Assembly: GCA_014634225.1 (NCBI GenBank)
Contig: BLFN01000597.1
Coordinates: forward strand, 2,178,612 to 2,188,611
DNA from: Acropora yongei
Lineage: Eukaryota; Cnidaria; Anthozoa; Scleractinia; Acroporidae
Direction of reading: 5' to 3'
Length of the DNA stretch: 10,000 nucleotides
Part shown: positions 1 through 8,224 of the stretch, piece after piece
Numbering within the stretch: position 1 is the stretch's first letter
Layout: every line of letters begins with the position of its first letter
Notes under the pieces: model-generated
What the model was told of the DNA's origin: nothing
Databases searched by the model: none
What the model saw: the letters and a program-made list of their open reading frames with translations, nothing else
Position numbers and translations under genes: made by a program

Positions 1-511
1 TTGAAGTATCTGTCAGTTTAAAATTTATTATTCTCTGTAAGTCTTGAGGTCAACAACATAATGATCATGTAATGATTTTAACATTAAAAACAGTCTTCAC
101 AGCACTAACCAACTAAATTAAGAATAATCAGTATATAGCTGTATTCCAGATTATTTATACTGGGATGTCTTGACTGAGATAACTAAGTGCAGCAACATTT
201 TGAAATAAAAGTAACATTATTGCACTATATTGAAAACTAGAAGTAGCTCTTAAGACTTGGGAGTACCATGCAGCTTTCCAAGTAGTCATTTGCGTTATGT
301 CATTAAATATTCTGTCTATTCCATTCTGAATTTGACATCGTAAACAGCAGCATGCTGTAGCTTTCCTTTTTTGATAACTACAGTGCAGGTGAATATAATT
401 AGTTCTTGGGGAATATAGCTAAGTTGACACCAAGCCCATAGTCTTTGGTAATGTAGCAATTACTTCAAACATACTGGCTGGTTCTGGTATATTGGTATAG
501 TATAATATTCT
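1..511 (+). repeat. Long direct repeat, copy 1 (left end outside the window)
   Basis: This stretch matches 7401-7910 in the same orientation. By eye I count about nine single-base differences (for example at 106, 113, 154, 181, 233 and 254, plus a small cluster near 214) and one missing T in a T-run near 371, so identity is about 98%. The match is already running at base 1, so its left boundary is unknown. It stops at 511, just after a TATAATATTCT string, where this copy continues with TGCCGC and the other with GTCTAT. There is no coding frame of note and no terminal TG...CA, so it does not look like an LTR. It is probably part of an interspersed repeat or a recent segmental duplication. The family is not recognised. 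Confidence 0.93.
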
Positions 512-1094
512 TGCCGCTTCATGCGACAGAAACCGGGATAAGCTCCGGCAGCTATGGGTCAGGCTTGGCTCTAAGGTTTCACATGTAGTTTATAGAGGGG
601 ACTCAGTTCTTGCGGTGATAGTTATAATTACGTCGGTGAGATCATAATCTTGGAAAGGCACTGGGTATTCTGACAGTTATGAAGTTACGAGTTGAAGATA
701 GAGGGTGCGAGTTGACAAAGGCATTGTTTTCCATCAGTGAACTCAGTACAATAAACAAAAGGAAATGGCTGGTGGTCGGCGTCTTGCATGTCTAAGAATG
801 TGCATATAATTTGACTTAAAACAGACCGAAGCTACTCAACATTCCAGGAAGGGAACTGAAGAACATGGTGAGAGCAACGCAACACGCAATATGCAACTGC
901 AACTTTTAACTTCTTCGCACAGGATTTGTGAAAAAGAAAACAAACAAACAAACCCCCTCTACGTGCCCGTTCAGATACAAACAAGTTCTTACATGTACTA
1001 AAGTTTTCACCCCCGTCACCTCAAAAGTCAATTGGAAGGTCCGATACTAGGATGCGAAGAATAAGTAAACATAAGGCAACAGCATCAAAACAGG
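512..1094. other. Non-coding stretch downstream of the toxin-like gene
   Basis: I see no convincing gene here. The first 60 bases after the repeat junction are GC-richer and contain a small hairpin with CCGG arms around 533-548. A short AAAC-type run lies near 937-952. The rest is unremarkable AT-rich sequence. The poly(A) signal and 3' UTR of the minus-strand gene lie at its right edge. Confidence 0.5.
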
Positions 1095-1100
1095 TTTATT
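1095..1100 (-). terminator. Candidate polyadenylation signal (AATAAA on minus strand)
   Basis: The plus strand reads TTTATT here, which is the canonical AATAAA hexamer on the minus strand. It lies about 178 bases beyond the stop codon of the 726-residue gene, a normal 3' UTR distance. No other AATAAA was noticed between it and the stop codon. RNA 3' ends near 1070-1085 would confirm it. Confidence 0.55.
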
Positions 1101-1195
1101 TTTCTTCTGTAAACGCATATTGTTTCGACAATACTGCTGATTATGATCTGTTTTAAGGTAAGTTGTGTAGAGTCCCCGCGGTGCATTCCCATCGT

Positions 1196-1216
1196 AGCCC
1201 CTTCCCTTAAGGGGCT
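1196..1216. other. Small hairpin overlapping the large palindrome
   Basis: AGCCCCTT at 1196-1203 pairs with AAGGGGCT at 1209-1216 around a five-base loop. The right arm is also the outer left arm of the long palindrome at 1209-1270, so the two folds are mutually exclusive in RNA or single-stranded DNA. Whether this matters is unknown. Confidence 0.5.
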
Positions 1217-1270
1217 TCCACTCGGCAAACTTGAGTTTGCAAACTCAAGTTTGCCGTGTGAAAGCCGCTT
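1209..1270. repeat. Near-perfect 62-base palindrome in the 3' UTR of the toxin-like gene
   Basis: The core 1223-1256 is a perfect 34-base inverted repeat with no spacer (arm CGGCAAACTTGAGTTTG, centre between 1239 and 1240). It extends outward to 1209 and 1270 with only three mismatched pairs (1222/1257, 1218/1261, 1212/1267), giving 28 of 31 paired positions. It begins seven bases past the stop codon, so the transcript would carry a long stem there. It may be a small palindromic (MITE-like) insertion or a functional 3' UTR structure. No clear target-site duplication was seen around it. Confidence 0.93.
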
Positions 1271-1277
1271 TAGACAG

Positions 1278-3458
1278 CTACAGGTCATCTGAGACGATTG
1301 CAACGTATTTTTCGAATACCGGCCACCCAGGTTTGCGATTGGGATTACTTGGATCTGGAGCTTGGCAAGCCACACTATAATATTTCCCTTGGAAAAGGAA
1401 ACGGTAATGCAAACAGGCTAATACAACATCCGGGTCCGAGTTATACTTGCAAAACTTTTTAGTGTACGATTTTTCTTTATAAAACACATAAATCGGGATT
1501 AAATTAGTAACCACGATGGGAGTGTGCTGAATCTTGGTCCTGTTGTTGTTAAATAAAGGATCATATCGGATTAAGTAACTCTTGGGGTTAAACAAGAAGT
1601 AGAGAATTCGATCTTGGAATGGATAAAACTCGAACGGGGGGTTCCAGTTCTGTGGGGGGAAATGCTGCCAAGCTGTCACGTTGCAAGATTCCTTAAGCTT
1701 AGGACCTTGCTGACATTGACATGACCTATCGCCTTCCTTGTAAAGTGGTTGGAATTTCATGTCGTCTGTTACTAACGTGTTACGGAATCCCCTACCGACG
1801 CCCCTAACTTTGTACTTAGTTTTCTCTAAGCCTATGTTAGTATATTTATATCCCAAGGCCCAGGGCTTATAATCAGACCCGTAAACAACCGCGTCTTTGA
1901 TTAATTGAGCTACCTGAATAATTACTACACTTTCAGGTTTGACGTTGACAATACAGGCTTCGGGCCAATCATTTATATCATATAACTTCTTTACAATGAA
2001 ATCGTATACTTTATCAAAGATTCCCGGGAACTCTTCCTTATTTTTTGCCTTTTTTACCTCGCCTTTGATCAGCTCATCAAGATCTGGTTGCATATCCAGC
2101 TGCAGACCATAGGGAGGATTTTGAATTGCTTCTCTCATGGCATTGGCTTTCTTCAAAAATCGGTAGAGCAACTCCATCCATTCCCTCTTCTCCTCCTTCT
2201 CCCTCTTGCAGTAAATGGGCCTTTTCCTTCTTGGCTTTCGGCATTCAAGAGCCCTGAATGCAAAGTGGACCATGCAGCCAGCGTAGGCGTAGTTTGAGAT
2301 CTCAGTCATAAAGCGTTCAACTTTAGCAGGGTTTTTACCACAGTAAGCACGCATGAACGACTTCAACAGTGACGAGGCTTCCACTACCTCCGAGTCGTCA
2401 AAATCCACTCCATACAGGTCTTTGAGAGCGTTTTCAACATGATCCCTCTTGTATTGCTTCATAAATGCACGAACCTCATGTCGCTTGAGTAAATTTTTTG
2501 ATCCACACACGGGGGCATCAGACAGGCTCTTTACCATTGGTCCGTATGAACGAAGGGAATATCTTATGGCTCTCAATTGAGACGCCATTGCAACAATATT
2601 ATTTCCGCTCTGAACGATTAATTTCAAGTCTTGAATGTCCGTTCCTATGAGTGTTAAGCGTCGATTGACTTCATCAAACTCCTTTGACAAATACTTGACC
2701 ATTTCATCAAAAGGGTTGGGCGTGAGGAAGGTTGTAATGATGGTGGTAATGCCGCCAAAAATGCCTAGTATTGGACCCAGAGCACCCAGAAAAGATGACA
2801 AGCTCCTAAGTTTTTTACCTATGTCGCGAAAGTCAGTGTTTTTTGCGGCATTGAAAAGATTTCTTCGGTTCTTTACCACTTTGTTGAATTCTTGGGTCAG
2901 GCCATTGACGATGACAAGTGAAGCTTGTCCCATATCATTGGTGATGTCGTAAGTTGGGGTTTCAAAAGAGTTCGGTCCAGGCCGTTCACTTGGGTCAGTC
3001 TGGATGACCCCTTTCTTCTTTAGTAACTTTGTTAAGGCTTGTGGGCAAATCAAGACCGGTTTTACCCTGGACCTGAGTTCCTTGCACGGGAAAGCATCGT
3101 TATCTGGGGGAGTAGGACAGGCCGTCTTAAAGTCGGTCGGCTGATCAACGATGATTGTTGTATCGACAACCAAAGCTTGAAAACATATTTCTTGTTTAGA
3201 GATGACCCGGACATCTTTCACGTTGGCCTGTTCGATCTTTCCATCTAAATTCTTTTGGCGTGTCTTTCCTTTGAATTTGGCGGAAAGCGTGTCTCCTCTG
3301 TCTTTCGGTCGTACCTTGATCTTGAAGTTCACGTTTTCAGGAGATCCTTCGCAAAGGTTATAGGAGACGGCTGAAAGATCATTGTTTTCTTGACCGACGG
3401 AAAAAGAGAGCTCTAACACGAAAGACACAAGAAGTAAAGGCAATCTCGTGAAGGCCAT
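1278..3458 (-). CDS. Secreted SE-cephalotoxin-like protein (putative), single exon
   Basis: An uninterrupted 726-residue frame. The start is chosen because the ATG has a strong context (A at -3, G at +4) and opens a classic signal peptide (about residues 1-22, hydrophobic core LPLLLVSFVL). Residues 222-246 form a glycine-rich hydrophobic stretch (FLGALGPILGIFGG core) of the kind that inserts into membranes; residues 250-285 follow as a likely coiled coil. There are 17 cysteines, many in the second half, which suits an extracellular disulphide-bonded protein. N-glycosylation sequons occur at N593 and N639. A basic run RRKR at 410-413 resembles a furin site but is followed by proline. The layout (signal peptide, hydrophobic segment, helical heptads, Cys-rich tail) recalls the SE-cephalotoxin-like family, known as a squid/cuttlefish salivary toxin and from coral skeletal matrix. 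The classic cephalopod member is longer and has extra modules that are not visible here. Family membership is inferred from layout and impression, not from an alignment; a venom role is not shown and a biomineral-matrix or defence role is equally possible. Confidence 0.8.
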   Translation of the reverse strand: MAFTRLPLLLVSFVLELSFSVGQENNDLSAVSYNLCEGSPENVNFKIKVRPKDRGDTLSAKFKGKTRQKNLDGKIEQANVKDVRVISKQEICFQALVVDTTIIVDQPTDFKTACPTPPDNDAFPCKELRSRVKPVLICPQALTKLLKKKGVIQTDPSERPGPNSFETPTYDITNDMGQASLVIVNGLTQEFNKVVKNRRNLFNAAKNTDFRDIGKKLRSLSSFLGALGPILGIFGGITTIITTFLTPNPFDEMVKYLSKEFDEVNRRLTLIGTDIQDLKLIVQSGNNIVAMASQLRAIRYSLRSYGPMVKSLSDAPVCGSKNLLKRHEVRAFMKQYKRDHVENALKDLYGVDFDDSEVVEASSLLKSFMRAYCGKNPAKVERFMTEISNYAYAGCMVHFAFRALECRKPRRKRPIYCKREKEEKREWMELLYRFLKKANAMREAIQNPPYGLQLDMQPDLDELIKGEVKKAKNKEEFPGIFDKVYDFIVKKLYDINDWPEACIVNVKPESVVIIQVAQLIKDAVVYGSDYKPWALGYKYTNIGLEKTKYKVRGVGRGFRNTLVTDDMKFQPLYKEGDRSCQCQQGPKLKESCNVTAWQHFPPQNWNPPFEFYPFQDRILYFLFNPKSYLIRYDPLFNNNRTKIQHTPIVVTNLIPIYVFYKEKSYTKKFCKYNSDPDVVLACLHYRFLFQGKYYSVACQAPDPSNPNRKPGWPVFEKYVAIVSDDL

Positions 3459-3610
3459 GTTGCCCCTTTAGTCCCTCAAAAGAAAAACGTCTGGGAAGCC
3501 TTTTACAGTTCGTTAAATAGGATGTTGTGAGGCATTAGCAATGTAAATGGAGCTGCACTGGTTGTCTTTTTTATGGCTAAGGGATGATGCAGAGTTTCGT
3601 GATTGGTTCC
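3459..3610 (-). promoter_or_regulatory. Proximal promoter and 5' UTR of the toxin-like gene
   Basis: Reading the minus strand, an inverted CCAAT box (plus ATTGG) lies at 3602-3606 and a TATA-like CTATTTAACG at 3520-3511, about 55 bases before the ATG. With usual spacing the transcript would start near 3485-3490, giving a short 5' UTR of about 30 bases. No intron is needed between promoter and start. The same region is duplicated in decayed form at 5190-5500, where both motifs are altered, which makes them more credible as functional elements here. Start-site data are lacking. Confidence 0.5.
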
Positions 3611-3810
3611 ACGCATACATCCACATTACTTAATTCAAGCCATTACCGAATAGTATGGATTAACTAACTTACAAAAGTGGGAAGTTTTGAAATGAAAACA
3701 GCATTAATAATGATAGCACAGGTGACACATTGTTTTTCTTTGCTGGTCCAGAAAACAGTTTTCGACAAGTACCTGACACGTAATCAACGACGCATAGAAC
3801 ACCAACATGC

Positions 3811-5189
3811 AAGATTTCAGTTGTCGAAACAAAAATAAGATTTAGAATTAAATAAAATTACTTTGTTTTAAAAGACCACCGCATCGCTTTGGTGAAATAA
3901 TGTCATTGTCTTGTTTTGGTGAAAAAGAGAACAATGGAACGTGATTAAGTTGTGGAAGGGAACAAGAGAACAAACACTAAACAGGCTCGAGAACGAAGGG
4001 ACATAAACCAGTTCTGACAAATATGGGAACAAGACGCTGTGAAAAGGAGAACGAAAAAAGGAAACATGAAAAGGTGAAAAAGCTGATAGCTCTCAGTACT
4101 GTCCCTGCTATCTTCTATGACTTTTACACTGTTAAGGATTTCTGGTGGTGTTAAGTTCAACTGGGTTATGGGTATGAATTATGAAACCACTTTGGGTGAC
4201 TATGCAAAATTTTTCGAGAGGAGGGAAAACAGTCACGAATGAAATCGCCTCATCGCAGTGAACAGTGCTATAAACTGCATACAGCTAAAGCTCTTGAAAC
4301 TTTTTTTTGTCCTGGAAAACAGTCATTTCTTTTGCTTTCTTAAAAACCTCTCTATAACAAAAAAAAAAAGCGATATACCAATAACAATATACCAACCGAT
4401 AAACTCATCGTGTGGAAACAATGTAACTACTAATTATATACATCTTTCCAACGTCATAGTTTAACAGCAATTTAATATCTGGAATCACATGCAATACGAT
4501 GTTACTGATTGAAGTAAGAATTATAAGTTAAGTAAAACTAATTTATGCTCGTCTCTTTTAGTAACAACTGTTCGTTTGCCACAAGAATGAAAATGGAAAC
4601 GATTTAAAGAAGAGATTAAAAAATCAGTAAAGGTGTAGTAGTGTAGCCACTTTTCAGGCCTATACTTACAGGAACATCTATTACTTAGTGTTGCCGCTAT
4701 GAAAGGGCCGGAGTATTGAACGCTCAAAAACTGATAGACTTTAAAATTAATATCTACTTGTATTCTTCTAGAAGGATTGCTAAGATAGCAGAATGCTCAA
4801 ATTTCTTCTTGTTCTTTTTTTTACCGCAGAGCTCCTTTACTTGCCCTCTAATGTCGCGTGACTGGAAAACGTTGTGAGTGAATTTAAGCATACGGGGAAA
4901 GGAATCGCACGGAAAATTTGTACATATTGACGGCTTTCTGACCTACGTGAATGCTTACTCTAATAGAATTATTATTGTAACAGATCAACAAAAGCGATTA
5001 AAGAGAACGAAAAGCTACAAAGTTCATCTGTAAAGATTTTTGTTCTTGAAGAACAACTCCATGGAGCATATGCGAATGTCAGACTACAAGGAAGAAAATC
5101 ATTGACTAGTGATGAGGGAACTGTGATAGACTGTTTCTGAAAAAGTCGAATGAACCAAAATTTTCAATTCGATATCTTGTGTGTTGGCC
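3811..5189. other. AT-rich intergenic stretch without a recognisable gene
   Basis: Only short open frames with no coding character are present on either strand. The stretch contains a poly-T run near 4300, a poly-A run near 4360 and scattered AT-rich segments. I see no RNA gene or repeated element in it. Sequence just below 5190 would hold the coding body of the duplicated copy if one existed, but similarity to the toxin-like coding sequence fades within a few tens of bases there. Confidence 0.5.
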
Positions 5190-5500
5190 GATGCTTTTTT
5201 CTAAGTCTCTCAAGAGAAAAATGTTATGACGGCCTTTCACAGCGAGTAGAGTCCGACGTCATGCGGCCTCAGCAATGTAGTGAAGCTGGTTGTACATTGT
5301 TTGTCTTTTCTATGGTTAAAAGACGATGAAGGGCAGCTTCCTGATCGGCTCCTGTCCGTACTGAATAGCTTTGATTTTGAGAACTCTGAAATGAAACTGT
5401 TGTAATTTGTGTTGAATCTGCTGCCTTTCGTTTGGTTAACATTCAAGAGAAAACTTTCCACAAAGCATAAACATCGATTCGATCTTGTAAGAGCATAGAA
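5190..5500 (-). pseudogene. Diverged copy of the toxin-like gene's promoter region (locus relic)
   Basis: This stretch aligns with 3459 to about 3810 in the same orientation. Examples are GTCTCTCAAGAGAAAAATGT against GTCCCTCAAAAGAAAAACGT (17 of 20), a shared AGCAATGTA, TTGTCTTTTYTATGG followed by TTAA/CTAA, and a shared TGAAATGAAA further out. Identity is patchy, roughly 60-75% with small gaps. At the position of the gene's ATG the copy has one extra base (minus strand ATCGGCC against ATGGCC), the TATA-like TATTTAA is gone, and the CCAAT box reads CCGAT. Past the start position similarity to coding sequence is weak. It is either the dead 5' end of a former paralogue or an orphaned promoter duplicate; a shared older repeat is the alternative. 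Confidence 0.65.
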
Positions 5501-5750
5501 ATGGGAGAGGGAGGGTGTTCGTACTTTGTTTTCATGTTGATTCTTGAGTGACATCTATCTGGGTCGTCTACCGTTACCTAAATTTCGAAATTAGCCACTG
5601 ACAATTGCACTAGCCTAGCAAGTCGTTTTCGTATTGTAAACACAGTGGTTTTAAGCCCTAAAATTGAAAATAACTAGGTGTTAAATGACCTCTATAAGTG
5701 TCATGCAGGCGAGTTTGAACACGACTCGCAAAACGTGCCGGGAGAAATTT

Positions 5751-5910
5751 TCTCGCGAGCTCATTTTAATCTGATCGCCGAACGGCAAACATCTCTGCGC
5801 GCTGAAGATGATGTGGATATAATAAAGGAGGTTCGCTCGCTTTCGATAGGGAAAGAACTCTCGAATGACACAGGCCAACTTACAGCTGCGATTCACAAAG
5901 CCGCCATTTT
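5751..5910 (-). promoter_or_regulatory. Candidate CpG-rich promoter with CGCG- and YY1-type motifs
   Basis: TCTCGCGAGC at 5751-5760 differs by one base from the metazoan core-promoter motif TCTCGCGAGA, and AAAATGGCGGC on the minus strand (5910-5900) is a textbook YY1 site of the type found at start sites. The surroundings are richer in CpG than the neighbouring DNA. On the minus strand a GTAAGT splice-donor string follows at 5883-5878, so this could be a short first exon read leftward. No downstream exon is recognised, so the gene it might serve is unknown. Confidence 0.3.
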
Positions 5911-5938
5911 CAATGCTGAACAACTGATTTTAGGAGTG

Positions 5939-5957
5939 AGAGTTAATTCTCTGTTTC
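5939..5957 (+). repeat. 19-base direct repeat, left copy
   Basis: AGAGTTAATTCTCTGTTTC occurs here and again, identically, at 6225-6243, bracketing 267 bases that include the tRNA-like unit. It could be a target-site duplication from a retroposition, but the tRNA-like part starts about 100 bases inside and not at the edge. A shared ATTTTAG just upstream of both copies also allows an older local duplication. Confidence 0.75.
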
Positions 5958-6059
5958 AACATTTGTGTTCATATTGCTACGCGGCACAACATTCATATGT
6001 AACCTTACTTTCTCTTCGACGCGATTCACAACCTTAATAGTCCCCGACTTTCTCTGTCC

Positions 6060-6132
6060 GACCTCGTAGCTCAGTCGGCAGAGTAACGGTAGATCTAATT
6101 CGGGGGTCGTGGGTTTGATTCCCACCGAGGTC
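6060..6132 (+). tRNA. tRNA-like gene or tRNA-derived element, anticodon arm degenerate
   Basis: A 73-base tRNA fold can be drawn. The acceptor stem GACCTCG/CGAGGTC pairs 7 of 7 (6060-6066 with 6126-6132) and the T arm GTGGG-TTTGATT-CCCAC pairs 5 of 5. The D stem GCTC/GAGT has one wobble pair. The A box TAGCTCAGTCGG (6067-6078) is perfect and the B box GGTTTGATTCC (6112-6122) has one C-to-T change. The best anticodon arm, CGGTA/TTCGG, pairs only 3 of 5; its loop would read TCT (arginine) but has A where the invariant U33 should be. No CCA is encoded, as usual in eukaryotes. It is therefore probably a tRNA pseudogene or the Pol III head of a tRNA-derived SINE, and could still be transcribed. 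Confidence 0.65.
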
Positions 6133-6138
6133 AAAAGA

Positions 6139-6144
6139 TTTTTT
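6139..6144 (+). terminator. Pol III terminator (T6) after the tRNA-like unit
   Basis: Six consecutive T bases start seven bases after the acceptor stem ends, the normal place and form of an RNA polymerase III stop. A complete SINE would usually avoid such an internal stop, so it favours a gene-like or pseudogene tRNA over a SINE head. Confidence 0.55.
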
Positions 6145-6224
6145 CTTTACCTCTAATTCCCTTTACTAAGGCTAACGCCCAGTGAGTTATTCATGGGTTT
6201 AATTAGCACTTAAATTAACATTTT

Positions 6225-6243
6225 AGAGTTAATTCTCTGTTTC
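6225..6243 (+). repeat. 19-base direct repeat, right copy
   Basis: Identical to 5939-5957 and in the same orientation. If the pair is a target-site duplication, the inserted segment is 5958-6224. Confidence 0.75.
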
Positions 6244-7400
6244 GCCATTGATTATAGGAATCACAGCTTCGCGGTACGTCGAATCTTTACGGTTGAAAGT
6301 AAAAGTATTTCCGTTTCTGACTTCTTCGAATTCGATCTTATCTCACGAAATTGAACTTAACTTCGGAACTTTCTTCCTTAGAAGCCTCGACTTGTGTATG
6401 AAGTACATCGGTATATCGTTCGACGCCAAGAGAACCAGTGAAGAAAAGGGTTGAATAATTCGAAAACCAGGGCAATTAACTAATGTTTTGTCCTTGAAAA
6501 CTTGTGTAAAGCTTGGTCAACCGAGTTTGCTCGGTGTACGTTCTTATTAATCAGAGGGAATTATCAATAGCCAGATAGCTCTTTAAAAATAGCAAAAGAT
6601 AAATTGCAATAGATGGACTAAAAAAATATAGAGGCAGATTGATAACTGTGGAAGTCTGTTATGAATTGCAACAACTTCCCTAAGTTGAGGGCAATCAATG
6701 GAAGTGGAGACAATGATAATTGTATAGGTTCCCTGGACACCAGGTCACACTTTCAGCAAATTCTTGTTCAACTTACAAATTCAAGGTTAATTAACTGTAT
6801 GTGTTCAGCTGTTTCGTAGACAATGTGATTTTGGCCTTGCCCAACTTCCTTGAATATGTTTAAGAGGCCTATTAATGAGTTTGCCTCAGAATTTGCCACT
6901 GGTAATTTAGTATCAATGTTCGAACTGAACTAGCTTTTTTACCTAAATGTACTGACCACTTTAAATATAATGATCGATTGATTGATGAGAGTTAGAGATT
7001 TCTCTTCACCTAGCTGAGTTACATGAAGTGAACGTTTTTGGACTAATAAACCTCATACTGTTTTCAGTAGTTGCAACTTAAATTACAAATGGGAGATTGA
7101 CTTACATCTACTTGAAAATAATAGCTGAATTCCAAGAAATTTTTTTCAGCTGAATTGCAAAGTGCTGACAAGCACACACAAAAAAACAGCACAACAGTAC
7201 AAAAGCCACCACTTGTAAATTATATCTGGTTATGATTTGTATGTTTTAAACTGGCAAATCATCTATGATAGACACAGCAAATGTTAGCAATGAATGAATA
7301 TCTCACGGTTTCATTGGGTGTCCTCCTATTACACCTCTGTTGAAGTTTAAAGCTCAATGTAACTTGTTTAAAAGGATCTCTTTACCCAGATACAGGTTGT
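6244..7400. other. AT-rich stretch without a recognisable gene
   Basis: A 68-codon plus-strand frame at 6248-6454 has no family resemblance and no clear splice or promoter context, so it is not called. A small hairpin ACCGAG-TTTG-CTCGGT lies at 6520-6535. Around 7120-7160 an AGCTGAATT string occurs twice. Part of the right side may belong to the same repeat as 7401-7910, but the left end of that repeat cannot be placed from this window. Confidence 0.45.
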
Positions 7401-7910
7401 TTGAAGTATCTGTCAGTTTAAAATTTATTATTCTCTGTAAGTCTTGAGGTCAACAACATAATGATCATGTAATGATTTTAACATTAAAAACAGTCTTCAC
7501 AGCACCAACCAATTAAATTAAGAATAATCAGTATATAGCTGTATTCCAGATTAGTTATACTGGGATGTCTTGACTGAGATGACTAAGTGCAGCAACATTT
7601 TGAAATAAAAGTACAATTATTGCACTATATTGGAAACAAGAAGTAGCTCTTAAAACTTGGGAGTACCATGCAGCTTTCCAAGTAGTCATTTGCGTTATGT
7701 CATTAAATATTCTGTCTATTCCATTCTGAATTTGACATCGTAAACAGCAGCATGCTGTAGCTTTCCTTTTTGATAACTACAGTGCAGGTGAATATAATTA
7801 GTTCTTGGGGAATATAGCTAAGTTGACACCAAGCCCATAGTCTTTGGTAATGTAGCAATTACTTCAAACATACTGGCTGGTTCTGGTATATTGGTATAGT
7901 ATAATATTCT
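7401..7910 (+). repeat. Long direct repeat, copy 2
   Basis: About 98% identical to 1-511, offset by exactly 7400 bases at the left end. The match ends at 7910, inside a 55-base motif that continues intact here, so copy 2 seems to carry the longer right flank and copy 1 to be interrupted. High identity indicates a recent duplication or transposition, or gene conversion between the copies. Confidence 0.93.
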
Positions 7911-7951
7911 GTCTATGATATTGTCATTAATGAGATATGGATGTGCAACTC
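7897..7951 (+). repeat. 55-base motif, first copy
   Basis: Starts TAGTATAATATTCTG and ends GCAACTC. It matches 8225-8279 at 52 of 55 positions, 328 bases further right. The right boundary of the long repeat in copy 1 (511) falls about 15 bases into this motif. Confidence 0.88.
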
Positions 7952-8101
7952 CGACCAGAGCACGGTCCCCGGTGCGAAGTGCAAAGAGGGAAATGGTTGT
8001 TGTTCAGAAATATCAACCCGACTAAAAAGGTGGTGGGTGGGTTGGTTCCGAGTCAACTGATTTAGATTTCTTGCTCAATAATTCATGCCAGAGCGTCCTT
8101 T

Positions 8102-8215
8102 CCTTTATACAACCCACGGCCACCAATGGGGGGTTTGTTAGTCTCACGGGAGACACCCTTCCCGTGAGGAATGTCATTAATGCCCTTGATCACTCCAGAA
8201 TATTCATATGCAAAT
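8102..8215 (-). promoter_or_regulatory. Promoter-like cluster: octamer, CCAAT and TATAAAG, read leftward
   Basis: On the minus strand the order is octamer ATTTGCAT (8215-8208), ATTGG (plus CCAAT at 8123-8127) and TATAAAGG (8109-8102). Between octamer and TATA lies a hairpin with perfect 8-base arms CTCACGGG/CCCGTGAG (8143-8150 and 8161-8168). Octamer plus TATA recalls histone promoters, but no histone gene follows; an internal promoter of a mobile element is more likely in this repeat setting. Confidence 0.3.
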
Positions 8216-8224
8216 GACTTTGCG

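Noticed and set aside
2088..3248. Plus-strand frames within the toxin-like gene
   Set aside because: They are antisense shadows of the 726-residue minus-strand gene, with no features of their own.
5237..5554. Minus-strand 105-codon frame as the coding body of the duplicated locus
   Set aside because: It lies in the part that aligns with the upstream non-coding region of the toxin-like gene, so it is promoter-derived sequence that happens to be open.
5678..6037. Plus-strand 119-codon open frame as a gene
   Set aside because: It crosses the CpG-rich promoter-like patch and the left 19-base repeat, has no recognisable domain, and an 80-codon frame is open on the opposite strand over the same bases.
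1..7910. The paired 511-base repeats as LTRs of one 7.9 kb retrotransposon
   Set aside because: The ends lack TG...CA, no gag or pol frame lies between them, and no primer-binding site or polypurine tract was seen.
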